From Rhizobium jaguaris (GTDB lineage Bacteria; Pseudomonadota; Alphaproteobacteria; Rhizobiales; Rhizobiaceae): a stretch of 64,000 bases of DNA. Positions 17,069 through 25,081 of the stretch are shown here, one piece after another (the stretch's first letter is position 1; each line of letters starts with the position of its first letter). The stretch spans positions 1,922,001 to 1,986,000 of the forward strand of contig NZ_CP032695.1 of the NCBI RefSeq assembly GCF_003627755.1, read 5' to 3'. The notes under the pieces are model-generated. The model saw only the letters and a program-made list of their open reading frames with translations. It was not told the origin of the DNA and did no database searches. A program made the translations under genes and the position numbers.

Positions 17069-18036
17069 ATCGCCAGCATCCTTTCCACAGCCCGACGCGC
17101 GGCAACGGCAATTGCCGGATCGACGATCACTTCGTGCTGGTTTTCCTTTAGCGCTTTGCGGATATTGCCAAGCGTGATGCGCTTCATGTGCGGGCAGAGA
17201 TTGCAGGGCCGGATGAACTCGACATCCGGATGATGGACGGCAACATTGTCGCTCATCGAACATTCGGTCAGCAGCACGACACGCGCCGGGCTCTTTTTGC
17301 CGACATAGTCAGACATAACGGCCGTGGAGCCGGCGAAATCCGCTTCCTTGACGACGTCAGGCGGACACTCCGGATGCGCAAGCACCGTCACGCCGGGGTA
17401 GTTCTCGCGAAGCTGGCGCACGTCGTCGGCCGTGAAAAGCTCATGCACCTCGCAGTGTCCATGCCAGGCGATGATTTCGACTTTGGTCTCCCGCGCCACG
17501 TTCTGCGCCAGATATTCGTCGGGGATCATCAGGACCTTGGGAACGCCGAGCGATTCCACCACCTGCTTGGCATTGCCCGATGTGCAGCAGATATCGGATG
17601 CCGCCTTCACCGCAGCGGACGTGTTGACATAGGTGACAATGGGAACACCGGGATGCGCCTGGCGCAGCAGCGCGATGTCTTCCGGCGTGATCGATTCCGC
17701 CAGCGAGCAACCGGCGGCCATATCGGGGATCAGCACGGTCTTTTCCGGATTGAGCAGCTTGGCGGTCTCGGCCATGAAATGCACGCCGGCGAGCACGATG
17801 ATGTCGGCGTCCACGTCGATCGCTTTGCGGGCAAGCGCCAGGCTGTCGCCAACAATATCGGCGACGCCGTGGAAGATCTCCGGCGTCTGATAGTTATGCG
17901 CGAGGATGACGGCGTTGCGGCGTCGTTTCAGCTCGAGAATTGCCTCGACATCATCCTGAAACGTCAGCCATTCGGCTTTGGGGATGACACGGCTGACACG
18001 ATCATAGAGGGAGGATGCGGATACGGGGTAGTTCAT
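17065..18036 (-). CDS. nadA: Quinolinate synthase A
   Basis: 323 aa [4Fe-4S] enzyme condensing iminoaspartate with dihydroxyacetone phosphate to quinolinate. Conserved cysteines are C110 (AAGCSL), C195 (HGHCEVH) and the CNLC pair C278/C281, matching the three cluster ligands of NadA. Other signatures are [10 protein letters not shown] and [14 protein letters not shown] precedes ATG 18036 by 6 bases. It is the first gene of nadABC and its promoter carries two palindromes likely bound by the adjacent NadQ. Confidence 0.97.
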   Translation of the reverse strand: MNYPVSASSLYDRVSRVIPKAEWLTFQDDVEAILELKRRRNAVILAHNYQTPEIFHGVADIVGDSLALARKAIDVDADIIVLAGVHFMAETAKLLNPEKTVLIPDMAAGCSLAESITPEDIALLRQAHPGVPIVTYVNTSAAVKAASDICCTSGNAKQVVESLGVPKVLMIPDEYLAQNVARETKVEIIAWHGHCEVHELFTADDVRQLRENYPGVTVLAHPECPPDVVKEADFAGSTAVMSDYVGKKSPARVVLLTECSMSDNVAVHHPDVEFIRPCNLCPHMKRITLGNIRKALKENQHEVIVDPAIAVAARRAVERMLAI

Positions 18037-18050
18037 GACCGGCTCCTTAT

Positions 18051-18069
18051 TATACTCAGTTTGAGCATA
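18051..18069. promoter_or_regulatory. NadQ-type operator, site 1
   Basis: TATACTCA-GTT-TGAGCATA is a near-perfect palindrome (8-bp arms, one mismatch) 15 bp upstream of the nadA ATG. A second copy starts 34 bp away (about three helical turns). Being downstream of the predicted start point it would block elongation or initiation when occupied. Confidence 0.65.
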
Positions 18070-18080
18070 TTATGTGCAAA

Positions 18081-18109
18081 TAGATATCCTCGTTATGAGC
18101 ATATGTCAA
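18081..18109 (-). promoter_or_regulatory. Predicted nadA promoter
   Basis: On the minus strand a perfect TTGACA (18104-18109) is followed after 17 bp by TATCTA (18081-18086). The -35 overlaps the end of nadQ. The spacer is almost fully occupied by operator site 2, so a bound regulator would exclude RNA polymerase. Confidence 0.5.
18085..18103. promoter_or_regulatory. NadQ-type operator, site 2
   Basis: TATCCTCG-TTA-TGAGCATA shares its right arm exactly with site 1 and its left arm in six of eight positions. It fills the spacer of the predicted nadA promoter. Confidence 0.55.
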
Positions 18110-19008
18110 TTGCGGGAGAGCGGCAATTTTGTTCCGGCGAGTTCGCGTTCTTCAAGGACGGCGCGGCGGAAGCGGAAAAGCTTGGCCGGGCGGCCGCCTG
18201 TCTCGCTTTCGGTTGCGCCGGTTTCCTCCACCAGCTCCTGTTGCTCGACCAACCGGCGGAAATTCTGCTTGTGCAGTGTCAGACCCGCCAAAGCCTCGAC
18301 GGTGCGTTGCAGTTGAAGGAGAGTGAAACTCTCCGGCATCAATTCGAAAACGACAGGGCGATATTTGATTTTCGCGCGCAGCCGCGCCATGCCGGTCGCA
18401 AGAATCCGCCGATGGTCAGCAAACATCGGCCGGCCGGAATTGCTCTTCTGAGCGCAACCCGCCTCCAGGACAAGCCCGGCCTCATAAAGAAGCTCGTAGC
18501 GCTGCAGGACCAAGTCTTCGTTCCAGGCGGTATCGTTCAAACCAAAGGCAAAATCGGCGCGGCGCCGACGCTGATCAAGCCTGGCCGGATCGCCGGCGAC
18601 CCAGATATTCAGCCGGCTGACAATATCCTCCAGTACGGCGGGCCGGCCGTGACGATGGTCTTCCCAGGGGAAATATTCGTACCAACCATGCCATCCTGGC
18701 CGGCCGGCGCCAGGGGCTGCCTGCTCGCGCACCAGGCCGAGATAGCTGATCGAGATCGTCCGGCCGCCAAGGATCTCGTTGTTCCGATCACGGTCGGCAA
18801 AAGTGTAAAGCTGCTCCAGATAGCCGACGGGATGTGCCGTTAGCTCTTGCACCCATTCGCGAAGACCGCTCTGCAAGGTCCGATGCCCGAGCTCAAACGG
18901 TCCCGACGGCAATGCATCGCCTGACCGCACCGTCATAACCCTGGGATCATTGCCGGTAACGGCCGTCAGAACCGCGATCAATTCGGCGTGCGCAAGTCCG
19001 ATGGTCAA
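18106..19008 (-). CDS. nadQ: NadQ-like NAD biosynthesis repressor (Nudix-related domain plus winged helix)
   Basis: 300 aa protein. The N-terminal two thirds resemble a Nudix-like ligand-binding domain (VTGNDPRVMTV, ELGHRTLQSGLREWV, YLEQLYTFADRDR, ISISYLGL), and the C-terminal part is a winged helix (TLLQLQRTVEALAGLTLHKQNFRRLVEQ followed by GRPAKLFRFRR). This is the architecture of the alphaproteobacterial NadQ group of the NrtR superfamily, which represses nadABC in response to the NAD pool. It lies directly upstream of nadA, only 69 bp away. The start appears to be TTG at 19008, with AGGGA upstream; the exact start is uncertain. Confidence 0.8.
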   Translation of the reverse strand: MTIGLAHAELIAVLTAVTGNDPRVMTVRSGDALPSGPFELGHRTLQSGLREWVQELTAHPVGYLEQLYTFADRDRNNEILGGRTISISYLGLVREQAAPGAGRPGWHGWYEYFPWEDHRHGRPAVLEDIVSRLNIWVAGDPARLDQRRRRADFAFGLNDTAWNEDLVLQRYELLYEAGLVLEAGCAQKSNSGRPMFADHRRILATGMARLRAKIKYRPVVFELMPESFTLLQLQRTVEALAGLTLHKQNFRRLVEQQELVEETGATESETGGRPAKLFRFRRAVLEERELAGTKLPLSRN

Positions 19009-19167
19009 GGAAATTCCCTATCTTGTTCGAGCTTTACTTTTCTCGCACGAAGCGCCGCCTAAGCCAATGCAGCCGTTCGGCGACTCCACGTTTCTCAACA
19101 TCGCAAACATTTCCAAACTCCTGGCATGCCGGTGCTTGTCTCCACCAAAGGCATTGCAAGCGCGCTA

Positions 19168-19196
19168 TTGATATATTGATGCATTAGTGCTCTAGT
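19168..19196 (+). promoter_or_regulatory. GntR-controlled promoter of the MFS gene
   Basis: TTGATA (19168-19173), a 17-bp spacer, then TCTAGT (19191-19196). The spacer holds TGATGCATTAGTGC. The same element, TTGATG with a 17-bp spacer and TTTAGT, occurs at 22209-22237 before the ABC operon. The conserved core TGATRCATTAGTGCTYTAGT is probably the operator of the GntR protein encoded at 21466. Transcription would start about 37 bp before the MFS ATG. Confidence 0.6.
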
Positions 19197-19239
19197 GTAC
19201 CGATGAGGAATGCCTGCATATAGGATCTGGGAGGATATT

Positions 19240-20601
19240 ATGAGCAATATTGGACTGAAGGAGCAGGCAAGCTCCGCCATGATGCGAAGGGTGGCGATCG
19301 CCTCCTGCATCGGCACCACCGTCGAGTGGTATGATTTTTTCATCTATGCCACTGCTTCGGCGCTGGTTTTCAACAAGCTGTTTTTTCCGAGTTTCGATCC
19401 GCTCGTCGGCTCGCTGGTCGCCCTCGGCACCTATGCCGCCGGATTCTTCGTGCGCCCGATCGGCGGACTGCTGTTCGGCTATCTCGGCGACCGCTATGGC
19501 CGCAAGAGCGCACTGGTCACCACGCTTTTGATCGTCGGCGTCGCCACTTTCGTCATCGGTTTGATGCCGACCTATAGCAGCATCGGCATCGCCGCTCCCT
19601 TGATCCTGCTGTTCATCCGCATGCTGCACGGTTTCGGTATCGGCGGAGAACAGGGCAACGCGATCCTCATCATGTGCGAGCATGCGCCCGCCAAAAGGCG
19701 CGGTTATTTCGGTTCGTGGGTGCAGACGGGTGCGCCGGCCGGCTTCATCCTGCCGCTTGGCATCTTCGCCGTGTTGACGACGACGCTGTCGGATGAGGCT
19801 TTCATGAGCTGGGGCTGGCGTATACCCTTCCTGCTCAGCCTCGTGCTGATCGCCGTCGGCATGTATATCCGCCTGCAGCTGACGGAATCGCCGCTGTTCC
19901 TGGAAATGCGCAAACGCCGTGCGGAAGACCCGCATCCGCTGGTCGAGATCGTCAGGAAATATCCGCGTTATCTTGCTCTTGGCTGCGGCACCAAATTTGC
20001 CGAAAGCGTTGCCTTCACCAGCTTTGCCGTGCTGATCACCGCCTATGCGACGAGCCGCGGCGTGGCGCGGCCGGTGATGACAACGGCATCGCTCGTCGCA
20101 ATCGTACTGGAACTGATCAGCATGCCGTTTTGGGGCGCCCTTTCCGATCGCATCGGCCGTAAACCCGTCTATATCCTGGGTGCGGCGACAGTCCTTCTGG
20201 CAAGCTTTCCCACCTTCGCACTGGTCTATTATCGCGTCGACAATTACATCTGGGTCGGCCTGACGTCGGCGCTGGCGATCGGCCATAGTGCTATGTATGG
20301 GCCGCAAGCAGCCTATTTCGCCGAATTCTTCCCGACGCGAGTCCGCGCCAGCGGCGTCTCGTTCATCCAGCAGATCGGCGCGCTGATCGGTTCCGTCGGG
20401 ACGCTCGCCGCAGGTTGGCTGCTGACGCTTTTGAATGGTGCGCCCTGGGCGCTTGCCGGCTTCATCGCTGTCGGCTGTGCTGTTACCATCGCCTGCACGG
20501 TGGCGCTGCCGGAAACGGCACCGCGCCTAGGGCGATGGAAGGATCTGGTCGATAGCTTGACATCCGGCGACGATGTGGACGCCCGCAGACAGCGCGCATA
20601 A
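19240..20601 (+). CDS. MFS transporter, metabolite:H+ symporter family
   Basis: 453 aa twelve-helix carrier of the metabolite:proton symporter type (relatives: ProP, ShiA, KgtP). The first helix IGTTVEWYDFFIYATASALVF, motif A GYLGDRYGRKSALV and MLHGFGIGGEQG are characteristic, and a second motif A, GALSDRIGRKPVYI, follows in the C-terminal half. ATG 19240 is preceded by GGGAGG 6 bases upstream; the frame extends to 19210 without support. The promoter motif links it to the GntR regulon with the lactonase and dehydratase genes, so a sugar acid or its lactone is the likely cargo. Confidence 0.9.
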   Translation: MSNIGLKEQASSAMMRRVAIASCIGTTVEWYDFFIYATASALVFNKLFFPSFDPLVGSLVALGTYAAGFFVRPIGGLLFGYLGDRYGRKSALVTTLLIVGVATFVIGLMPTYSSIGIAAPLILLFIRMLHGFGIGGEQGNAILIMCEHAPAKRRGYFGSWVQTGAPAGFILPLGIFAVLTTTLSDEAFMSWGWRIPFLLSLVLIAVGMYIRLQLTESPLFLEMRKRRAEDPHPLVEIVRKYPRYLALGCGTKFAESVAFTSFAVLITAYATSRGVARPVMTTASLVAIVLELISMPFWGALSDRIGRKPVYILGAATVLLASFPTFALVYYRVDNYIWVGLTSALAIGHSAMYGPQAAYFAEFFPTRVRASGVSFIQQIGALIGSVGTLAAGWLLTLLNGAPWALAGFIAVGCAVTIACTVALPETAPRLGRWKDLVDSLTSGDDVDARRQRA

Positions 20602-20613
20602 GCAAGAAACAAG

Positions 20614-21447
20614 ATGATATCAGCATTCGAAATATTCTCCGACCGAAGGGGCCTTCTCGGCGAAAGCCCGGTCTGGTCGGGGGATGGCAAAAGTCTCTGG
20701 TGGGTCGACACCGAAGGTTGCCGTCTGCTGCGGACGGACGCGGCATCGGGCAGAACTGAGGTTTGGGATGCACCGGAAGCTGTCGGTTGCATCGCCCTGC
20801 GGCCGGATGGGATGCTGCTGGCGGGTCTTGCCAGCGGCATTTTTCTCTTCGATCCGGCAAACGGCCGTTTCGACCTGGCCTGCTCACCGGAGAGCCGCGC
20901 GGATGTTCGCTTCAACGACGGCGCCGTCGACACTGCAGGCCGTTTCTGGGCTAGCACCATGCACCTGGATCTCACGGAACCCGCGGGAGCCATATTCTGC
21001 ATCGAGGCCGGTTTTACCCACCGCCGCCTTTTCGATAACCTGTGGACACCGAACGGGCTCGCGTTCGATCCCGTTCGCCACCGCATGTATTTCTCGGATT
21101 CTCATCCCACCGTGCAAACCATCTGGGTCTGTGACTATGATCTCGGCACGGGAGCGCCAAGCAATCGCCGCGTCTTTGCGACGACGCATGATTTCGCAGG
21201 CCGGCCCGACGGGGCATTCATCGATGAGGACGGGATCTACTGGATCGCCGGCGTCGGTGGATCGCAACTTCTCCGCTTCGCGCCATCAGGCGAAGCGCTG
21301 GAACCGATACCCTTTCCGGTGACGCATCCAACCAAGATCGTTATGGACAGAGCCAATCCCCGCTCCGTTTTCGTGACGACCAGACGCACCGCCCCGGAGG
21401 AGGAAGCACACGCCTCCGGGCATGTGCTTCGCGCGACGTTGTCCTGA
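20614..21447 (+). CDS. SMP-30/gluconolactonase-family lactonase
   Basis: 277 aa six-bladed beta-propeller hydrolase. Metal-binding residues of the family are recognisable: E17 in LLGESPVW, N in VRFNDGAVD, N in WTPNGLAFD and D in GRPDGAFIDEDG. These enzymes open sugar lactones to aldonates in the cytoplasm. The gene follows the MFS gene by 12 bp and probably shares its transcript. With a dehydratase and an RraA-like protein in the same regulon it would supply the free aldonate. No signal peptide. Confidence 0.9.
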   Translation: MISAFEIFSDRRGLLGESPVWSGDGKSLWWVDTEGCRLLRTDAASGRTEVWDAPEAVGCIALRPDGMLLAGLASGIFLFDPANGRFDLACSPESRADVRFNDGAVDTAGRFWASTMHLDLTEPAGAIFCIEAGFTHRRLFDNLWTPNGLAFDPVRHRMYFSDSHPTVQTIWVCDYDLGTGAPSNRRVFATTHDFAGRPDGAFIDEDGIYWIAGVGGSQLLRFAPSGEALEPIPFPVTHPTKIVMDRANPRSVFVTTRRTAPEEEAHASGHVLRATLS

Positions 21448-21465
21448 CCGTAACCAATTAGCCGC

Positions 21466-22158
21466 CTATCGGCTGAGGTAATCCGGATATTTTTCGCAGA
21501 TGAGATCGATGATCGACAGCGTGCCCGAAAGATGCTTGCGAAGCGCCGCCACAGCCTGCTCAACCTCCCCAGACTGAACAGCGTCGACAATGGCATGGTG
21601 ATCGGCGATGACCTGCTGCAATTTGCCGGGCATCGGCAGGTTCAGCATGCGAAGCCGGTCGAGATGGACGCTCTGGCGCCGGACGGTTGCCCAGAGGCCC
21701 AGTATGCCGGCCCTTTCGAAGAGAACGCGGTGGAAATCCTTGTCGAGACCATCGAAGAGATCGTAGGTTTCAGGCGACATGACATGCTCCTGCCGCACCA
21801 GAACATGCCGCAACGCTGCCGCCGTTTCCTCGGACGAATCGGCCGTCAGCCGGCGGATGGCCTCCAGCTCGATCGACAAACGCAGGAAGTGCGCCTCGAC
21901 GGCGTTGCCGATATCGATCCTGGCGACGACGGTGGCATATTGCGGATAGACCTCGACGAGCCCCTCCTCTTCAAGCCTGATCAGAGCGTCGCGAACTGGC
22001 GTCTGGCTGACGTTGAATTCGCTCTGAAGCGAGATGCGCGACAGGACGGTGGTCGGCGGCAAACTCATTGAAAGAATACGCGACCTCAGGATTTCCAGGA
22101 TCTGCGGCGCGACCTGGCGGGAGCGGTCCAAGGCGAATTCTTTCGGGTTTACTTTCAC
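21466..22158 (-). CDS. GntR-family regulator, FCD (FadR-C) subfamily
   Basis: 230 aa with an N-terminal winged helix (about 15-85, including RISLQSEFNVSQTPVRDALIRLEEEGLVEVYP) and a helical FCD ligand domain (about 90-220). FCD regulators typically bind organic or sugar acids through a metal site. Translation begins at GTG 22158 with GGAAGG 6 bases upstream. It is transcribed against the flanking genes and lies between the two promoters that share the TGATRCATTAGTGCT motif, so it is the probable repressor of both. Confidence 0.9.
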   Translation of the reverse strand: MKVNPKEFALDRSRQVAPQILEILRSRILSMSLPPTTVLSRISLQSEFNVSQTPVRDALIRLEEEGLVEVYPQYATVVARIDIGNAVEAHFLRLSIELEAIRRLTADSSEETAAALRHVLVRQEHVMSPETYDLFDGLDKDFHRVLFERAGILGLWATVRRQSVHLDRLRMLNLPMPGKLQQVIADHHAIVDAVQSGEVEQAVAALRKHLSGTLSIIDLICEKYPDYLSR

Positions 22159-22208
22159 TGGCTACCTTCCTGGTTGAGAGCGTCAGATCATAAAGCACAA
22201 TTTAGGGC

Positions 22209-22237
22209 TTGATGCACTGATACATTAGTGCTTTAGT
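22209..22237 (+). promoter_or_regulatory. GntR-controlled promoter of the ABC-dehydratase operon
   Basis: TTGATG (22209-22214), 17-bp spacer, TTTAGT (22232-22237). The spacer contains the palindrome-like CACTGATACATTAGTG. It matches the MFS promoter at 19168-19196 in spacing and in the core TGATRCATTAGTGCTYTAGT. Transcription would begin about 44 bp before the binding-protein ATG. Confidence 0.6.
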
Positions 22238-22287
22238 CAATTTATGCAAACGCGATTTCAAGGGTCTGCGCGATCTGGGAGGACATA

Positions 22288-23292
22288 ATGAGAGGATTTC
22301 TTCACGGCCTGACCGCGGCCGCCATGATGCTGGCTGGCGCTTTTTCGGCCGGCGCTGCCGAAAAAACCGATATTTCGATCACGCGGCAGCCAGGCATTCT
22401 TTATCTCGTCAGCCATGTCATGGAGACGCAGAAGCTGATCGAGAAACGCGCCGAAGCGGACGGCCTGCCGGGCGTCAAGGTCGAATGGCGCACCTTTAGC
22501 GGCGGCGGGGCGCAAACCGATGCGCTTCTTTCCGGCAGCGTCGACATCGTCAATACCGGCACCGGCAATCTGTTGCTGCTCTGGGACCGCACCAGGGGCA
22601 AGGTCAAGGGTATCGTCACCAACTCCGCGCAACCGGTCATCATGGTCTCACGCGATCCGCGCATCAAATCTCTAAAAGACATCCAGCCGGGTGACAAGAT
22701 CGCCGTGCCGACGGTCGGCGTTTCGACGCAGGCGATCCTGCTCCAGATGGCGGCCGCTCAGATGTACGGTGACAATCAGGTCCACAAATTTGATGCCAAC
22801 ACGGTACAGCTTGGCCATCCCGACGCCATGGCAGCGCTTGCAAACCAGAACCATGAAGTGAAGAGCCATTTCTCGGCCCCGCCTTTCCAATATCTGGAAC
22901 TCAAGCAGCCGGGCGTTCATGAGGTCGTCAATTCGCGCGACATTATCGGCGGTGAGCTGACGCAAGGCACCTTCTTTACGACGACGCAATTCGCCGGCGC
23001 CAATCCGACGATCATTAAGGCCGTGCGCGAAGCAACCGCGGACGCTATCGATGTGATCAAAAAGGACCCCAAGAAGGCAGTCGAGGCTTACAAGACGGTC
23101 AGCGGCGACAAGACCAGCGTCGACGATCTCTTGGCGATCCTCAATCAGCCGCACATGATGGAATTCCGCATGGATCCGCAGGGAACCATGAAATTTGCGG
23201 CGCACCTCTACAAGATCGGGACCTTGAAGACGATGCCCAAGGCCTGGACCGATTACTATCTGCCCGAAGCGGCGGATCTGAACGGCAATTGA
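22288..23292 (+). CDS. ABC transporter substrate-binding protein, NitT/TauT (SsuA/THI5-like) type
   Basis: 334 aa periplasmic receptor with a Sec signal peptide (about residues 1-23, MRGFLHGLTAAAMMLAGAFS then AGAA). The body resembles SsuA/NMT1-like proteins: VEWRTFSGGGAQTDALLSGSVDIVNTG and PGDKIAVPTVGVSTQAILLQ. GGGAGG stands before ATG 22288. First gene of an operon with ATPase, permease, dehydratase and RraA-like genes. The type usually handles sulfonates, nitrate or thiamine precursors; the enzyme neighbours here argue for a sugar acid or related carboxylate, which is inference. Confidence 0.9.
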   Translation: MRGFLHGLTAAAMMLAGAFSAGAAEKTDISITRQPGILYLVSHVMETQKLIEKRAEADGLPGVKVEWRTFSGGGAQTDALLSGSVDIVNTGTGNLLLLWDRTRGKVKGIVTNSAQPVIMVSRDPRIKSLKDIQPGDKIAVPTVGVSTQAILLQMAAAQMYGDNQVHKFDANTVQLGHPDAMAALANQNHEVKSHFSAPPFQYLELKQPGVHEVVNSRDIIGGELTQGTFFTTTQFAGANPTIIKAVREATADAIDVIKKDPKKAVEAYKTVSGDKTSVDDLLAILNQPHMMEFRMDPQGTMKFAAHLYKIGTLKTMPKAWTDYYLPEAADLNGN

Positions 23293-23345
23293 AGCCTGTT
23301 GGCGGCGCCAATGCCGCCTTCAGCTATCTCTCTTGGAGGAGCCTT

Positions 23346-24161
23346 ATGCTTCAGGCAAAAATTGCAGCCGATGGCCTACCGACTGAAACGGCCGTGGCAA
23401 AACCACTCTTGAACGTCGACAAGGTGACGCTTCGCTACAAGACGCCGAACCTTTTGATTACCGCCACCGAAGAGGTCAGCTTTTCGGTCGCCCAGTCCGA
23501 TCGCTTCGTGCTCCTCGGGCCGTCGGGTTGCGGAAAATCGACATTGCTGAAGGCTATCGGCGGCTATCTGACGCCGACGGCGGGTCGTATCGAAATCAAG
23601 GGGCAACCAGTTAAGAAGCCGGGAGCCGACCGCATGATGGTCTTCCAGGAGTTCGACCAGCTCCTGCCGTGGAAAACCGTCCTTGAAAACGTCATGTTTC
23701 CGTTGACGACCGCCAGACGCCTGCCTCGTGCAGAAGCCGAAGCCATCGCCCGCGACTATATCGAGAAGGTCAAGCTCACGCGCGCCGTCGATACCTATCC
23801 GCACATGCTTTCGGGCGGCATGAAGCAGCGTGTGGCGATCGCCCGCGGCATGGCCATGCAGCCCGATATCCTGCTGATGGACGAGCCCTTTGCGGCACTC
23901 GATGCGCTGACCCGCCGGCAAATGCAGGATGAGCTTCTGCAGCTCTGGGAGGATACGCGTTTCACCGTCATCTTCGTCACGCATTCGATCGCCGAGGCGA
24001 TCAAGATCTCCAACCGCATCCTGCTGCTTTCGCCGCATCCCGGCCGCGTCAAGGCCGAGATCCACAATGTCGAAGCAGTCCGCCACGACACCGCAGCCGC
24101 CGCCAAGCTGGAGCAGGAAATCCATCACATGCTGTTTGCCGAAACAGGACATAGGGAATAG
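23346..24161 (+). CDS. ABC transporter ATPase, NitT/TauT type
   Basis: 271 aa ATPase with Walker A GPSGCGKS (58-65), Q-loop FQEFDQLLPWKTV, signature LSGGMKQR and Walker B ILLMDEPFAALDALTR, all typical of the SsuB/TauB group. ATG 23346 follows GGAGGA at 6 bases; the frame continues upstream to 23289, overlapping the end of the receptor gene, but without a ribosome site. Confidence 0.93.
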   Translation: MLQAKIAADGLPTETAVAKPLLNVDKVTLRYKTPNLLITATEEVSFSVAQSDRFVLLGPSGCGKSTLLKAIGGYLTPTAGRIEIKGQPVKKPGADRMMVFQEFDQLLPWKTVLENVMFPLTTARRLPRAEAEAIARDYIEKVKLTRAVDTYPHMLSGGMKQRVAIARGMAMQPDILLMDEPFAALDALTRRQMQDELLQLWEDTRFTVIFVTHSIAEAIKISNRILLLSPHPGRVKAEIHNVEAVRHDTAAAAKLEQEIHHMLFAETGHRE

Positions 24162-24164
24162 GCC

Positions 24165-25028
24165 ATGAGCGCACCGCAGATCATCCTCGCGGCCGAGAGG
24201 GCCGAACCCTCAGGCCACATCGCTGCAGTCGAGCAGAAGCTCGGCGCCGTCGAGCTTCTTTGGCAATCGAGCCTCTTCCGCAAATCGCTGCTGATCGTTG
24301 TCCTGGCCGTCATCTGGGAGACCTATGCACGGCATCTCGACAATCCGCTGCTTTTCCCGACGCTCAGCGACACGCTTATGGCACTCTACGATCGTTTTTC
24401 CGATGGCGTGCTGCCCGAACGCATCTGGACCACGCTGAAGATTTTGGTCACAGGCTATGTCACGGGGACGGTGCTCGCCGCCATCCTGACCGTCGTTGCG
24501 ATCAACACGCGCATCGGCACCGACTTCCTCGAAACCATGACGGCGATGTTCAATCCGCTGCCGGCGATCTCACTGCTGCCACTCGCCCTCATCTGGTTCG
24601 GTCTGGGGCCTGCGAGCCTCGTCTTCGTGCTCGTACATTCCGTTCTGTGGGCTGTTGCTCTCAACACGCATGCGGGCTTTCTCGGCGTTTCGCGCACGCT
24701 GCGCACGGTGGGCGCCAACTACGGACTGACCGGACTTTCCTACGTATTTCGCATTCTCATCCCCGCCGCCTTCCCGTCAATCCTGACCGGCCTGAAGATC
24801 GGCTGGGCCTTTTCCTGGCGTACATTGATCGCCGCCGAATTGGTCTTTGGCGTTTCCTCCGGCCAAGGCGGGCTTGGATGGTTCATCTTCGAAAACCGCA
24901 ACCTTCTCGACATACCCTCGGTCTTCGCCGGCCTGCTGACGGTCATCGTCATCGGCCTTATCGTCGAGAACCTGGTTTTCCAGACAATCGAGCGCAGAAC
25001 CTTGCAGAAATGGGGAATGAAAGAATGA
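24165..25028 (+). CDS. ABC transporter permease, NitT/TauT type
   Basis: 287 aa inner-membrane permease of the SsuC/TauC group. The cytoplasmic EAA loop TLRTVGANYGLTGLSYVFRILIPAAFPSIL is visible, with the family segment GWAFSWRTLIAAELVFG after it. The long N-terminal cytoplasmic stretch (about 45 residues) before the first helix is usual. Three bases separate it from the ATPase gene. Confidence 0.93.
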   Translation: MSAPQIILAAERAEPSGHIAAVEQKLGAVELLWQSSLFRKSLLIVVLAVIWETYARHLDNPLLFPTLSDTLMALYDRFSDGVLPERIWTTLKILVTGYVTGTVLAAILTVVAINTRIGTDFLETMTAMFNPLPAISLLPLALIWFGLGPASLVFVLVHSVLWAVALNTHAGFLGVSRTLRTVGANYGLTGLSYVFRILIPAAFPSILTGLKIGWAFSWRTLIAAELVFGVSSGQGGLGWFIFENRNLLDIPSVFAGLLTVIVIGLIVENLVFQTIERRTLQKWGMKE

Positions 25029-25081
25029 TGCGCAGCCGAATTATCTCCTCGACCAATTATTGAATACAGGGCTGGAACATA

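Noticed and set aside
18049..18054. Perfect TATAAT on the minus strand before nadA
   Set aside because: It directly abuts the AAGGAG ribosome site, so the transcript would start inside or after the Shine-Dalgarno; the TTGACA at 18104-18109 gives a more sensible promoter.
17188..18843. 551 aa plus-strand frame across nadA and nadQ
   Set aside because: Antisense to two well-supported genes and runs through the nadA operator region.
19192..20307. 371 aa minus-strand frame opposite the MFS gene
   Set aside because: Low-complexity His/Asp/Gln/Arg-rich translation, a typical shadow of hydrophobic membrane-protein codons.
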